Shown one piece after another: positions 49,201 through 62,050 of a stretch of 64,000 bases of DNA (position 1 is its first letter; each line of letters begins with the position of its first letter). The translations under genes were made by a program, and so were the position numbers. The DNA comes from Isoperla grammatica. Taxonomy: Eukaryota; Arthropoda; Insecta; Plecoptera; Perlodidae. The stretch spans positions 27,179,075 through 27,243,074 of the forward strand of contig OX246746.1 in NCBI GenBank assembly GCA_945910005.1, written 5' to 3'. The notes under the pieces are model-generated. The model did no database searches, was not told the origin of the DNA, and saw only the letters and a list, made by a program, of their open reading frames with translations.

Positions 49201-52200
49201 AGTCGGGGGGGGGGGGGGGGGGGGGGGGGGAAGGGAGAATGTAGCTACCCTGAACGGGATAAGGTCAAGAAGGGATTGTTTGGCTCAGTGAGACCTGGAC
49301 TGCAATAGTATCAGTTGATTGTGGATGTATGATGAACACAGATGGTATTCAGCAACCGCTAAATACTCTTCACTTCAAAACACGGGATTTTGAAAATTGA
49401 TTTCTGCTATGTAGCGAGATCGCATAAACCACACATTGAGCTAATAACCGTTTCCACTAATAGGTATAATTGTTGAAACTCGCTCTAGTTTGTTGCATTT
49501 GTATTGCTGCTTTGATTTCTACCCACTTGTGCATATGGGCTTCTATGCTTTTGTTTTGCAACCCACTACCCTGTGTAATGCTGACTACGTACAGTAAAAC
49601 ACGAAACAAAAATAGACAACCGTTACAGGTACCAATACGTGAACGTTTCTATTATATGTTTACAGAGTGATTTAAATCTTTAATTAAATACTATAAAATA
49701 TGATAGTAATATTGTGTGCAGTAAAATAGAAACCGTGAAAGCAATGTGATAGTGAATGGCCAACCAGCTATAGAGCGTGTCCCATCCCAATGAAACCAGA
49801 ACGAAATGGTCAAATGTTCAGTGCCAGGTGGCGCATATATGAAGCAACAAACGTCGTATTTTCTTTCGGAGAGCTACACGTATAAAATAATACCGTGATA
49901 TTGAAGCTACGCGTCCAGTCTGCATTATGCTTGGAAGAAGAAAAAATGATGCGATAGGGCAGAGAGCTGATTCGACTAAATTTCACCTGCCTTGATCGAC
50001 CGAATCGCATTACGAGGAATCATGAGAGCACCACTCACATTTATCAAAATTTTATGGCCCATAAAAAATGTAGGATTTTCATCGAGATCAGTTTTTACCG
50101 AAAAGGTTGAAACGGACGAGTTTGCGAAGGCCAACCCTGGTGGCATTCGTCATTAATTTTAATGGTATATTAACACTCATATGAGATCAAGGCTGTACAG
50201 AATCATTATTTGCGATTCCATCTCTATTTAGGCAACTTCATTTCTTTACCAGTTCTCAAAACACTAACCCTCATATCTGTGTTATTTAAAGAACATCTTA
50301 ATATCCACTGATGTATTCGTAAACATGCGAGTGCCAGAGTGGTCAGATGTACAACGTGACCCTTAAATTGCGGGTAGTAGCTATACGATCTTCTTAATTT
50401 TAAATATGGTATCTATGAGAGCGTTTTACGTTGATGTAACATTTGAAACTGATAAGAAACAATACAGTTCGGATTCTTCAATATAAAATAACACACTTTG
50501 ATTTTAGTGGCGTTGTGTAATTGATAATTCTGTTTATAAACATCGCATTTACTGTATACACGTCAAGCAAATACTGAAGCATGGTGTGCTATAGGATTCT
50601 TGTACAAGTGGCAACTCATAGTTTTGTATGTATAAAAACCAATCTCTAAAATATGATTGTCTAAAACTGCCTTCGATCGACCATAGATTGTAGTTTGCAG
50701 AAGAAAAATTAGATTTTCTCAAAAATGTACCGAGCCTCGATCTTCCATCTTAAAAATGTATCAGGGTGCAACTTTGACCCCAATACGTCACACAAACGCT
50801 TAAAGTACCAACCAATCAAGCATGAGGTCTGAATCGCCATCTTATTCCGACAGCACAATGGCGCCCGGCAACCACTGATAACTAACAACCTCCAGTGGTC
50901 GACCCGTGCCAATCTCGAGTAACACATGTACTGGCCTATCTTGCGCCGAACACCCTGTTAGCTCAGACCTATTCTAATCTATTATCCAGCACAATGAAGC
51001 AGTGAGCTACCCTTGTTCTCATTACACCAAGATAATCTATACAGAAGTAATGTGAACTAGGTAACAAGATTCGAGGCTAGTAAATCATAATTCACACATA
51101 ATTCACCACATGAGCATAGTTCGGACCTCTATCCAAAACAAAGTATGATGAACTTATGTTTTATTTATTGTAAAACACTATATTGTAATTGTATTTATAA
51201 CTCCTCGCTTCACTTAAGATAACCGTTGAAATATTAACTTGCAACGACATAGCGGTCTGCCGTACATTATATTGTTACGACGGAATATAATTATAGTTGG
51301 TGGCGTCATTGAATGGTGTTTAAAATAGCTTGAAGCGGTTTGAGTCTGAGGCTTTACCATAATATACAGACGATTCTGTTTTGCTCACATTAACATAAAC
51401 AACACATTTTGCATACAAGACGTCTGGATTCAAGACCACACATCAACGTCACGCATGTATGTATGCAAATGAGTACAATTTAGACAGTATAATAGTGGAC
51501 GGATGGTGTGTATGGAGATTTTTCTCTTTAAAGCCTAACAGTTGCAAATAATTCCATTTCGATACACGATGTTGCGATTTGCCGAAATAATCTATTTACT
51601 GTTAGTTAATAAATTACAAAGTGAATTTGGTTATACCTTGTAACTATTCCAACCAACTTGACACGTTTAAGTTAACTTGCTAACAAAATGTTGAACGTTG
51701 TGGAAGGATATTATGAAGGTATCGCACAATTAATAACAGTTGATTGTTCCCCATGTGTTAAGTAACTTTAGTTCAATTTGGTATTTAATTTAGTAAACCA
51801 TTGCTGCAGGCTTAGTGATTTTAATTGAATTCAAAATTATTTTTATTCAAGAAATATCTTAATTGAAAATACGTAATGAGATGGTAGCTTCTATATTTGT
51901 AATATTACTTCAAAATGTGCTGTAGTAATACCGATTATTACAATTAAAAATGTTACTCAGTTAACTTTGTTTTATCACTGTTAAAAGTTTCTCAATCATA
52001 TAAATTAAAACGAGATAATCCATTTGAATTTCCAATGTATTGATAAATTAGGTATTCATTATTGTTGACGGCGAGTTTGGTGGTTCTAATATCTAAGCGC
52101 TTGAAGCAAGAACAACAACAGAATCTCTCTTAGAGCATCTAGGAGAAAGCTATTATATAAGGTTGCAATAGTTATTCACAAAACTTGATTCAAAGCAATT

Positions 52201-53624
52201 AGTTTTGGGAAAGAACACACAAGTCTATTTATTATTATTGTAGTACTTGCTGGTGTTACCGAAACACACCAGACCGTTGTTACAAGATATCTCTTTGAAA
52301 TCGTTTTCAAGTTAAATGCCAGAATGAAGTTTTACTGGAAATCGAATCCAAGCGTTCTAACTTCATAAACCAATAGGTTAACACAAGTTTTCAAAACGCT
52401 CCAGCGAGATTTCTGTAACGTTATCTTTAGAATAGTGAAAGGACGATTTAGGAGCTAAAACTAATTCAAACTTTTGTAACAAGTTTAGTGTCTCTAAAAA
52501 ACATTTCAACCCCTAACAAAATGTCAGCCCACGCCGTGCATTCTCTCTGCGGAAGCTTCGTAAAGTTCAGCAGAGTTAAATACAAGATGACCCAAGTTTA
52601 GTCAGCGTGGATGAAATGGAGACGTAAAATACAAGCTTCCATTTCCGAGGAAGATTTTGTGAATGCCAGGTATTCTTAGATTTGCATTCGGTTTTCACTT
52701 TCTGATTTACTATTGAAATTGTAACAATATCAGCTTAACAAATAATGTCTTCACAATACGAGTTGGTAATAAGGGGCTTTTAGAACAACATGAACCGTCA
52801 TGAAAAAAAGTGGATGCTAAACTATCGTTTTCTATTTACTTTTTTTATCACTTCCAATTTTTCATTCTTCATTCACTGATTACAGACAGACACATTTATC
52901 CCCTCGTTCAATGTGATGGAGTCAATCTGGGAACAACTTGTGTCATGTTCTTCACTGCAGTGTTTCATCGATACACGTGTGTGTACTCGACAAATCATAA
53001 AATGTACATAAAGGGTTAGGGTAACATGGAACCGTTGTAAAGACAAATCATGTTTGAAGTCAATTAGTCCAATGTTTTCATTTCAAAAATATTACGATTG
53101 TTTTTTGTGCTTTGTATGGAATGGTAACTAGATGTAAAATTGCATCAACACGCAGATTTGTTGGCGAGTCCAGCCAAAGTGCAGCCACAATACAAGTATG
53201 CGTTCAATAAAAAAAACATGATAATTATAGTTTACTTAAATTCACATTTTTGCTCTTTTACGGCACTACATTATATTTAGTCCAATAATAAAACAACATT
53301 GAAAAATTGATACATTGAACGAAAATCGCCTATGTGTGTATCTAAATTTCATTCAATGTCTAGGATGATACTAATAAAGAATTATACTAACAATCTAAAT
53401 TTTATCTTATTCATCTTTGGATTAATTTGAGTATAATTCTAGTAGTTTTAAAAATCACAGTCGCAACTGCTCAGATTGGACAGGGACAGTGGCTGCTGGT
53501 TCTCTGCTTTAGAACTCCACACACACGACTCATAAAGGAGTTCTTTGATCAGTGACGCTCGTAAAAAAGCAGGGTATATTTCAATTTACATACCTGTTGA
53601 TTGAAGTTGCTTTTCCTACACGCA
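46266..53624. other. Longest unique-looking stretch; no recognisable gene
   Basis: Apart from the poly-G run at 49.2 kb, it contains only short frames, often without an ATG. A CCAAT-like patch with GCCATCTTATTCC near 50835 is the only promoter-like hint. Introns of a host gene could lie here, but no exon is recognisable. Confidence 0.55.
49205..49230 (+). repeat. Poly-G run (26 G)
   Basis: The longest G homopolymer in the window. Confidence 0.95.
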
Positions 53625-53665
53625 CTGATGAAAGGCTGCAGTGGCACCAACCTGGTAAAAACACA
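53625..53665 (+). other. Possible decayed hammerhead core upstream of the Penelope-like ORF
   Basis: CTGATGA, the exact hammerhead 5' core, lies in a GC-richer patch about 170 bp upstream of the endonuclease frame, where an upstream terminal repeat could sit. No matching GAAA plus GUC partner follows cleanly, and the patch does not resemble the 3' copy. This is a weak call. Confidence 0.15.
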
Positions 53666-53804
53666 ACTTCTAGTAGAGTTGATATTTCAATAATTCATTG
53701 TTGCAATAAATAATGTCTAAAGTTATATACTAGAATTGTTTTTGAATAAAAAAACTAACAAAATAATAAGAATAATAGTAATAATAAAAAAAGGAGCCCG
53801 ATAG

Positions 53805-54440
53805 TGCAAACGAGAGAAGAGAAGGAAGGAAAATAATAATAATAACAATAAAAGTAATGACAGAGACCCTGTAAGCCATGAAAACACTACACAGGAACAA
53901 GAGGAAAAAACTAAATTTGCAGTACTACCCTACGTAAAATACACCACAGATCGCATTAGTCGGTACTTAAAGACTCTACACATTAAAACCGTTTTCAAGC
54001 CTCGGAAAAAGATTGCTGACATGCTGCGGTCCCCTAAAGATCAGAGTATTTTGAGTGGGAGTGGCATATACAAAATACCGTGTAAGTGCGGCCAGTGTTA
54101 CATTGGACAAACATGTAGAACTGTAGCTACCAGAATTAAAGAACACAGACACCATTGTGCTAAGTTAAGGGACGACCTGTCAGCAGTCGCCAAACATGCA
54201 ATTGACAACGTCGCTAACCCCGACCATGAGATACTTTTCGATCAAACGAAAATAATCTGTCATGAGTCCTCCATGTGGCCTAGGCTTATCAGGGAGTCCA
54301 TAGAAATAGCCAAACATCGCAACAACATGAATGGTGACGTGGGAGGCTATAGACTGAGTTCAACCTGGTCACCAGCTGTTAACATAGCAACCAAACAGCA
54401 CTGGCAACAACTTCAACATCAACAACAACTACAACAGCAT

Positions 54441-54471
<31 letters not shown>

Positions 54472-54641
54472 GACAGCAAGAATTACTACAACAGCGACAA
54501 CGAACGCAGCACACAACGAGCGAATGGGGCGCCACCACCAGCGCCACACCCACCTGTACCCAAGCTGACAGTCACCCCCTCAGTGTCCGGCGAGAACCTA
54601 GGCGGAGTGGTCGACTTAGGGAACGCGCTAGGCACTCCTGA
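53805..54641 (+). CDS. 3' fragment of a Penelope-like retroelement ORF (GIY-YIG endonuclease)
   Basis: This frame is open from just after a stop at 53802-53804 to the TGA at 54639-54641; its first ATG is at 54021. Counting from that ATG, the GIY motif is residues 15-17 and YIG is residues 27-29. The expected Arg is at 38 and Glu-His at 41-42. A Cys cluster (21, 23, 26), His residues (44, 45, 59, 69) and an RESIEI segment (91-96) with the likely catalytic Glu follow, then a GG-x-LS-x-TW tail near 108-116. This order matches the endonuclease domain of Penelope-like elements, which nicks target DNA for target-primed reverse transcription. The in-frame sequence before the ATG (LPYVKYTTDRI, then VFKPRKKI) matches the usual linker between reverse transcriptase and endonuclease, so the ATG is not a true start. 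No reverse transcriptase is present, so this is a 5'-truncated copy. A Gln-rich low-complexity tract follows the domain. The frame is intact, which suggests a fairly young insertion. Confidence 0.9.
54400..54520 (+). repeat. In-frame CAA/CAG (polyglutamine) tract of the Penelope-like ORF
   Basis: Mixed CAA and CAG codons give a Gln-rich stretch, with a run of about ten Gln, between the endonuclease domain and the basic C-terminus (RREPRRSGRLRERARHS). The codon mix suggests slippage inside a coding sequence that kept its frame. Confidence 0.85.
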
Positions 54642-54769
54642 AGATGTCCCTCACAGAAGGGACGAAACGTCGAGGTAAGCCACCTTATCACCCACGACGC
54701 GGCGAAACATCCCGTTCAAGTTATAATTTTATCTCATTATTACCGGGCCGCGAAAGTTTAAAATGTGAA

Positions 54770-54770
<1 letters not shown>
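54560..54770 (+). mobile_element. 3' terminal region of the Penelope-like element
   Basis: This covers the end of the ORF, the hammerhead-like motif and a short non-coding tail ending in GGGCCGCGAAAGTTTAAA, directly before an AAT microsatellite. The same order of sequence blocks appears on the minus strand at 13.19-13.34 kb, which supports this as the element's conserved terminus. Confidence 0.7.
54631..54681 (+). ncRNA. Hammerhead-ribozyme-like motif in the Penelope-like element terminal repeat
   Basis: CTGAAGA at 54638-54644 matches the CUGANGA core. It is followed by one extra T, then stem II (GTCCCT 54646-54651 with AGGGAC 54658-54663, 6-nt loop), then GAAA at 54664-54667 and ACGTC, which gives a minimal stem III and a GUC cleavage site at 54671. 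Stem I can form from CTC (54635-54637) with GAG (54672-54674), and GGC (54631-54633) with GCC (54679-54681) across an internal loop. Type I hammerheads with very short stem III are known in Penelope-like elements. The extra base after the core and the lack of a stem III loop mean activity, probably only as a dimer, is uncertain. Confidence 0.72.
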
Positions 54771-54965
<195 letters not shown>

Positions 54966-57459
54966 CGATAATAATTTTGAAAAAGCAACACTTATTGAAG
55001 ATCACATTATTTCTTTGTAACAATTTTAGAGCACCGAAAAGTAAAAGAACGTTAAAGGTCATGATCGTCATAGGATAAGTGGTGAACGCAGAGACAAAAA
55101 CGCAAGTGGACAGAAAGACAGATGTAGACTCTAACATAAGTGAGGTAAGTTGGTATCTGGTTGATATCTTTATTAAAACTAGAAGCGTGTGAGTGCCTTT
55201 AAGTACCATTTGGTGACGACTCATCAAATGTTCAGAAATGTACCATTCATTTCGCGAAAATAATAGAAAAACAAATTACTCTTTACCGCTTCCAATACAA
55301 TAATTTTTATTCTATGTTATGAATCCTATGTTTGCAGCAATAAAATTTATACGGACACGAAGCATTGATAATGATTTTAACACTTTGTTGGTTGAAAAAT
55401 AAACACAAAATATGATCCAATTTAAATAATATGATATTATAAGAATTATTCTGTTTCCGTTAGACAAACTCACGAAGTCACAAATATCTCCAAGTAGAGA
55501 CGAGAATTATCCAGACTTAAAAGTTCTGACGGAACTTAAGTAAGCTAACTTGAAAGTTTTCTAAGAAATGTAACCTAGTTTTATACAAGACAAACTACCT
55601 TCCATGCGTTGTGACAACCTACACTAGGTGCAATGACCTGTATATAATATGATGCACCAACTTCAGAAAATATCAAGTTTTTAAGACCAATGTTTAAGTA
55701 GTCGTGAAAATACGAAACGAGTTACAACAAGCAAGAAAATATGAGAAATGCATTAATACACAAATTGGCTATCGATATAAATATAGAAAGATGTAGTGTA
55801 GCCTCACTAAAAGGATTGGTAGAACATTTCTAGAATTGAGTTTCAACAAGAAATATCAAATTAAAACTTACTACGTAGACATACCAGACCAAGTAATACC
55901 AAATTGTTACAAACATTGTGCCCTCTTCCAAATGAGTTTTCGATCTGAATAAAGTAAAGCTAAAAACTTTTGCTGTAGCAATTATACATCAACATCTGTA
56001 ATAAATCGATGTACCGAAAATCGTTGAGTTCCAAGGTATAGTTACCTGGAAAGTTCCACTTAGCCGATAGGCTGATATGTAATATACAGCAGCTCTATCA
56101 TCCGAAAATTTAATTAATCTTCTCCCGTTGCGTTGTTTTTGCTCAAGCTGTGTAACCAACAAATATTCTAGGTTTCAACATGAACTTTGCCACGTTCTTC
56201 AACTTTACAAAGTCATATTTTCTACACGACGTTAACTTTTTTAATAATCTTAAATATGTAAGATCGATTAGGTTTCTGACGGAGAGAAAACTGATCAAAC
56301 TATGGTGCTCGAGCCAATACAGAATCAAGCTTTCCTCCAGGATGGATAAATCATCCTCTTTCCATTAACAGTAAACTTGGCCTTTGATTCAAATTACAAC
56401 TGCTTTTGTTTTGTTTTTAGTTTTTCCGTTTAAAAAACATTTTTATATTTGTGCCTCATATACACATATCTAGTAACTGTATAGATACTCGCTATTAAAA
56501 TCAAGCGTGCGATTTGAAATGAAATTTTATCAAATTGAAATTGAACAGTCAAAAACATATGTTCTACCAGGTTGGTGTTCGGAACAGGTGTTTCATGTTG
56601 GATGTGTACATCACTCAAAACAAATACTTGACTGACTCGCTGTGTAAAATACGGATTCCGTTGAAATCTAGGAAAAACTTGCATCTCGTTTCCATTAATT
56701 GGGCCCTAGGATCGACAATGTGCGACAATGTGACAACAGCGTTGAGTGGAAGACGGAGCAAGTGCATCAAAGAAGAATGTGATTAATGGTATCGGTTATT
56801 TTGTCTATTTAAAATTTGTATCAATCTCAGTATTTCGACCTTTATATCTATTTGCTCAACACAGATATAATTAAATAAAAAACGCAATTTGAAAAAATGA
56901 ATTTTTTTAATAATAAATAAACTGGATCATTTAGAGGTGATGAAATGTTATTAATCGCTTCACAGGTTTTCCTACCTTTAAGGGAAGCATGTTTCCAGCT
57001 CACAGAAGACCTAATAATATGTGACCAACTACAATCGACTCAGGAGAAAATACCAACGGTATCCAAGATGAGACCAGTTTCTCATCTAAAGCTGCCACTA
57101 AGCTGACTCAAACAATATAAAGCTGTATTGAATCAGATATATAAGATTGCCTATTAAAATATTTATACCCTTGTAAGTCGTTGTTCATTTTATGATACAA
57201 ATAGATTCGACATTTCAAATTTTCCGTGAAAAATAAAATTTATATAAAATGTCCCACGTTACTTAAGAGTTCGTTTCTCTGAGATTCACAGGTTCAAAGA
57301 TGATAAATCCTTTATAACAGGTTTCGCCTCTGATCAAGAATCACCGCTTTGATCAGATCGATTACTTTTCCCCTTCGGTGCTAAAAGAAAAAATATATAT
57401 AAAAAAATCGCTCTTCTTTTTCAGATTAATTATCCGTTTCTTGTCAAATCCGTTTCCCG
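54966..57459. other. No recognisable gene
   Basis: AT-rich; frames of 60-84 codons with no family features. Confidence 0.6.
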
Positions 57460-57620
57460 TCTAGTGTGTTGCAGTGTAAGCCGTTTGTGACGTGGGTCCC
57501 AAGAAGGTGCCCCGTCTCCCGCGCTCAAACCGGATGTGACGTTGCCGGCAAAGCAATTTCCCGCCATGTGTCCCCGATGTCCTTTAGAGGCCATTTCAGG
57601 AAACTAGAAGACAAGTTCTA
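57460..57620. promoter_or_regulatory. CpG-rich patch with TGACGT words
   Basis: About 11 CpG in about 110 bp within AT-rich surroundings, with GTGACGT twice and an ETS-plus-CRE-like CCGGATGTGACG. It could be a promoter or an exon. No transcript features join it. Confidence 0.2.
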
Positions 57621-57699
57621 TGATGCGATCACATCAGCTAATCCCTCCCCCCTCTCCCCCACCCCCTCCCCTCAAACCCTTCCAGCGATTTCTTGATTG

Positions 57700-58294
57700 A
57701 CGAACTTTTGACGGGCAGGAACACAGCCCGACCTGGGAAGATTGCCTCTTCAAGTTTGACATTCTGTTTTTCCAAAATCGTGGAAAACATTCTATCAAGA
57801 TAGTCGATAATATTGTGAATTATTATATTTTATTTTTTGGTTGATTGACTTTATGTCCATACTATTCAGTTAAAAAACTGTTTTATTAACAAAGAGGGTA
57901 ATAAAGAGAACAATACAATTAAGAATAGAATAATCACAAAAAGCAAAAAAAACAGAACAAACTACTGTATTATTTGAAACAGAACAAATACAATGAAAAC
58001 AAATTGAAAATAGTTAAGGAAATAATATAAGAAATAAACATAAATGTGAAAAGTAAGATAACTACACAAAAAGAAAAGAAACAAAAATTGTGAGAGAAAC
58101 AGAAATCGAGAATGAAGTTTAAACTCTTGTTAAAATAAATAAATTAAACATAATAAAAAAAATAATAAAAAAAATAAAATATTTTACATTTTATTTCTGT
58201 CTCCTATCTTTGCATAATACATTCGTAATTTTCGCACACCACATTATTTAGTGATTGTGAATGAGAACATAGTCGAATGTTCACTGATTATAAT
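57700..58294. other. No recognisable gene; A-rich tract
   Basis: About 57890-58180 is strongly A-rich on the plus strand (AAACAGAACAAA-type words), a low-complexity purine tract. Confidence 0.6.
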
Positions 58295-58435
58295 GTATGG
58301 CGCGCAAACGACCTGATTACTTCTGTTATCGGGCATGTCTCCTACACGTGGCTGACAGCGCAGCGGCCGTGGTCGACCGCCGGCACTCGGTTCCAACAGC
58401 GGCATGTCAATTATATCCTGAACGTGTCGTCTCAA
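58295..58435 (-). other. CpG-rich patch with an open minus-strand frame
   Basis: The GC-rich segment around GACAGCGCAGCGGCCGTGG has an open minus-strand frame (VQDIIDMPLLEPSAGGRPRP and following), which could be a small exon. Nothing is recognised in it, and the frame is short. Confidence 0.15.
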
Positions 58436-58920
58436 TTAGCCTAGCTGGATAAATGAGACTACATGGAATTACACTTCAGGGCTAATTACTCACTCGATGT
58501 TTTCTATCCAACTCTATTTACATTCTTGTTAATTACATAGTTTCATTTATATTTTGGATAATTTGATGAGAGCGATTCAATTCTCTCAGCAAGGTGATTT
58601 GGTGGATGTTTAACTTTAATATAATGATTCGTTTACTTTCACTAGATTCGTATCGTAAGGGTGTTGAAATGCACAGTTCGGTTAATTTGATGTAAAATAA
58701 GTAATCTTATTTATAAATCATGTACCAAAGCCAAAAAAGAAAATTAAAACTCATTTTAGAATTCAGATATCACGCTAAAGGTTTCAAAGAAATAAAACTA
58801 ACACAGTTTTTACCGAGAAAAATGCTCTTATTAATAGAATAGTTACAGTACATATATGTGTTTATATTATACGATAAAACACGTTGGGTTTGTGGTTTTA
58901 TTAACTAGATAATATTTTCT

Positions 58921-59060
58921 ATTTGATACTGTTGTATTTGTATAAATACTGACGTTTTAGCGTCATGGCAACGAAGCACATAATAAATGCCATAATGACC
59001 CCTACTGAAAATCAGTTCTTGTAACTGAGTGGTTATAGACAACCAACACGAGTGTATTTA
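58921..59060. repeat. Dispersed repeat copy (partner at 36605)
   Basis: Same ordered blocks as the 36.6-kb copy, with substitutions and small indels. Confidence 0.55.
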
Positions 59061-59761
59061 TGTGTTTCTTTCATACAATATATTTATTTTCCTATTGAAA
59101 TAGTTTCTTCTTGCCAAAGTGTGTTTACATACATAAGAATGCATAATAAAATATTTGCTGTGGAAAATAATCGTGTTGTTTTATCTTATTTATAATTTTA
59201 ATAACAATAATAGCTGCGAGCACCCTGTAGATATATATTCATATGTTTTGCAGAATCGGTATCAGCTTTCAAAGAAAATAAAACAAAAAAGTTCTGAAAC
59301 AAATGTTGCAAACGTTGTGAAATTGGCTAAATCTCCTATGTAATCCTTTTTGATTGGATGCTACTTTACTCTATAAACAGTAACAAGCGACTGGGATTAA
59401 CCGTTAAAAATATGAACAGCCGTATAAACGTTAACAGGCATGGAGGACTGATTAGCCAACATTTTCATGGTAATTTATTTCCTTTTATAGCGATCTCAAA
59501 CATGCATAAATCGTATTATGTACTTCATTATCATCTTGGCTTCCCTGTTAGTTCTGTAGGTCTATATTTACTCCCCCGCCAGTATTGCATGCTAGTGCCT
59601 ACCCCAGTTAGAGTTGTCCAACCAATTTGTCTTGATGTGCTAATGGTGTGAGTCCAGTCCAATATCGGACACGCGACAAGCTTTTTGCTACTTGTCCGGT
59701 CAACTGATAGCATAGACCTCTAAAACTTTGCATTGTGTTTATGCAAACATAATTAATATAA

Positions 59762-59764
<3 letters not shown>

Positions 59765-59801
<37 letters not shown>
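59765..59801. repeat. TA dinucleotide microsatellite
   Basis: About 18 perfect TA units; it can extrude as a cruciform. Confidence 0.95.
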
Positions 59802-59807
<6 letters not shown>

Positions 59808-60056
59808 TCTGAACGTTTTCAGGTCAACAACAAACATACATATTGCTTCTAATTTTGTATTTTGTTTGTAAACGGTAAAAACTAAAAATAGTCGACTTTC
59901 GTGTTGTCTAAAAATACTTTTATAGGAAGTACTTTCATGATTCCTCATATATTAAATAAGATGGTACAGAATACAAAATTAGTGAATTCCTATTAATGTT
60001 GCAGAATGCAAATTAGAAAATTCTCTGGAAATATAAAATTATAATGACATAGTCAC

Positions 60057-60116
60057 AGATGCTGAGAGAATGATACAGATGCTGAGAGAATAATAAAGAT
60101 GCTGAGAAAATGATAC
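60057..60116. repeat. Three-copy 20-bp tandem repeat
   Basis: AGATGCTGAGAGAATGATAC three times, with 3 or fewer differences per copy. Confidence 0.9.
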
Positions 60117-60791
60117 AAATAAATATGTTTCGCAGTTAACCTTACGTTAGTAAGAACAATATGTTTTATATTCGATCACTATTCACCCTGAGAGAGGGTT
60201 GATAAAAATACAAACCAGTACATTGAACAAAAAAAGTTTTATAACTGATTCAGCTGTCTACGTCATCATATTCTCAAATCCACCTGTCTTGTTTCTTATT
60301 CGTAAGTCGGCCACCTACACAATCCATCTGAATCTGACATCTTAAGAAATGCCGTTGTCAATTAATCTAGTCCATTGGGTACGATCACGTTGCAATGCAA
60401 GCTGCGGTAACTAGACTACCCACGCGCACAAGCGAAGCAAAAAGGCGACCAAAAAATAAAACAAGAAACGCTCTTAGAATTTTGTAGTCATCATAATATT
60501 ATAAAAATGTAATTTATGTGAAGCTGTATAATTCTAATGAAAAATATATTCCGTAGCATCTTTCCACGTTTCAACTGTAAACCCCATTGAAAATGAAGGT
60601 GTAATGTATATTATACATAAAAGAAAACAAGATCAAAGATATAGTTTCATCTACAAAGTTAAAATGTTCATAAACATTGATTAAAATGTATCAATAGAGC
60701 CCGAGTTTGCTTCTCACAACCAATTCATTCGAAAATAATTAAGAATACCACAAAAAATAGCCTTCATTTCTGTAACAAATAATAAATAAAC

Positions 60792-60830
60792 GGGCATTGG
60801 GGCGATTAAATATATGAAGCCCCAATGCCC
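60792..60830. repeat. Perfect 12-bp-arm hairpin
   Basis: GGGCATTGGGGC (60792-60803) pairs with GCCCCAATGCCC (60819-60830) across a 15-nt loop. Confidence 0.9.
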
Positions 60831-61004
60831 CCAACTGAAAATTAACTCAAGACTGAGTGATCAACATTTTACGATTCAAAACATTCGTTCGGCGAAATGA
60901 ATTTACAGTGGAAGATTAATTTAAGGTTGTCACTACACTTTAACACAATTAAAAAAATAAATACATTTTTGTTGGATACCTGGTGTCTTTCAGGGAGAGC
61001 GGAG

Positions 61005-61235
61005 GTAGGGGTGACTCAAAGGTAGCGCACGAGATTCACGTTCGGAGGGTTGCGTGTTCAACTCCCACCACCCGTTATCCTGATCGGGGGTTTTCTTAAG
61101 GCTTTCTTCACTGACGCGAATGATTGGTTTAAGCACTTAAGATAACCCTTAGGTAAAAGTCCGCAAGTATTCGACTCCGCGTATACGGAGACACGGATTG
61201 TATTATAACTTATATTGAAGGGTGTGCAGGTTTTT
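61005..61235 (+). mobile_element. SINE family A-related copy
   Basis: GGGTGACTCAAAGGTAGCGC (A-box-like) and GTGTTCAACTCCC (B-box-like) precede GGGGGTTTTCTTAAGGC and GACGCGAATGATTGG, which align with the family A body. A GGGTGTGCAGG block near 61221 resembles the tail. Confidence 0.6.
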
Positions 61236-62050
61236 TTAAAGCCGTGAAAAATCACAAATGTTTTAATAAAACCTCAAGAACGCTTTGTGTCATCAAAAAA
61301 TGAGAAATCAGAGTAGCACTATCAGACTTTATGAAATTATGTTACAGCTAAATAGATTAAAAAAATGTATTTCGAGTGTTTTCAACATTTGCTTTATTTA
61401 TAGGTCTTGATGCTTCAAAATCCAATGTCGACATAAAAGGTTGTGGGATGAAATTAAATCAGCATTCGCTATAATTATTTGTCTCCTCGCGTTTATTGGT
61501 TTGTGTGTTCAGCAGTGATCCGTACTTTGGTCACCCCTGACCTCGACATCTACGCGCCACAGCCTTCCGACCTCTGAACCAATAAGATTTATTGGACGAA
61601 AATGAAATCTAGGTGGCTGTGGCTGTGGCTGTGTCTGACTGCCGAGCCTGGAGATAATGTTACAAGACCGAGACCTTTAATCAGACAAGTTATTTCTTGA
61701 GCACGATTTATGTAGAGAAGCTGTGATATTAACGTCGAGTGTGTTTAGAAGAAATAAACCCCAGTTCGTACGACCCAAGAACCATTCTTTGATGATTTAT
61801 CGACTAAGAAAAATACTTGGATGACGCACTTAAACTAATGTACTGAAACAAATAGAGTTTAGACTTTAGAGAGCTGAGCGTCTACGGTGCCGTTCTTCAG
61901 GTGACTAACAGGGTATCCAAGTATTTGGATAGTTTAGAAGACATTTAAAGAGCTTTTAAAATGACTGAATCCTTTATTCCCCAACATGACTACGGGAAGA
62001 ACTGCAAAATCTCAAGAGATAGTTGCCACAGGAGGGAATTGAGTCAGCTG
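61236..62050. other. No recognisable gene
   Basis: A CpG-richer patch at about 61485-61660 with two CCAAT-type words (ATTGGT and ACCAAT), otherwise plain. Confidence 0.5.
61885..61920 (-). mobile_element. SINE family A tail fragment
   Basis: The minus strand reads CCTGTTAGTCACCTGAAGA, the family tail block, with no head or body. Confidence 0.35.

Larger units (their letters stand above)
59061..61004. other. No recognisable gene
   Basis: Besides the TA run, 20-bp repeat and hairpin listed separately, nothing is recognised. Confidence 0.6.

Noticed and set aside
50709..50927. Cys-rich minus-strand frame suggestive of a zinc-binding domain
   Set aside because: The Cys and His spacing fits no family I can name; too short to support.
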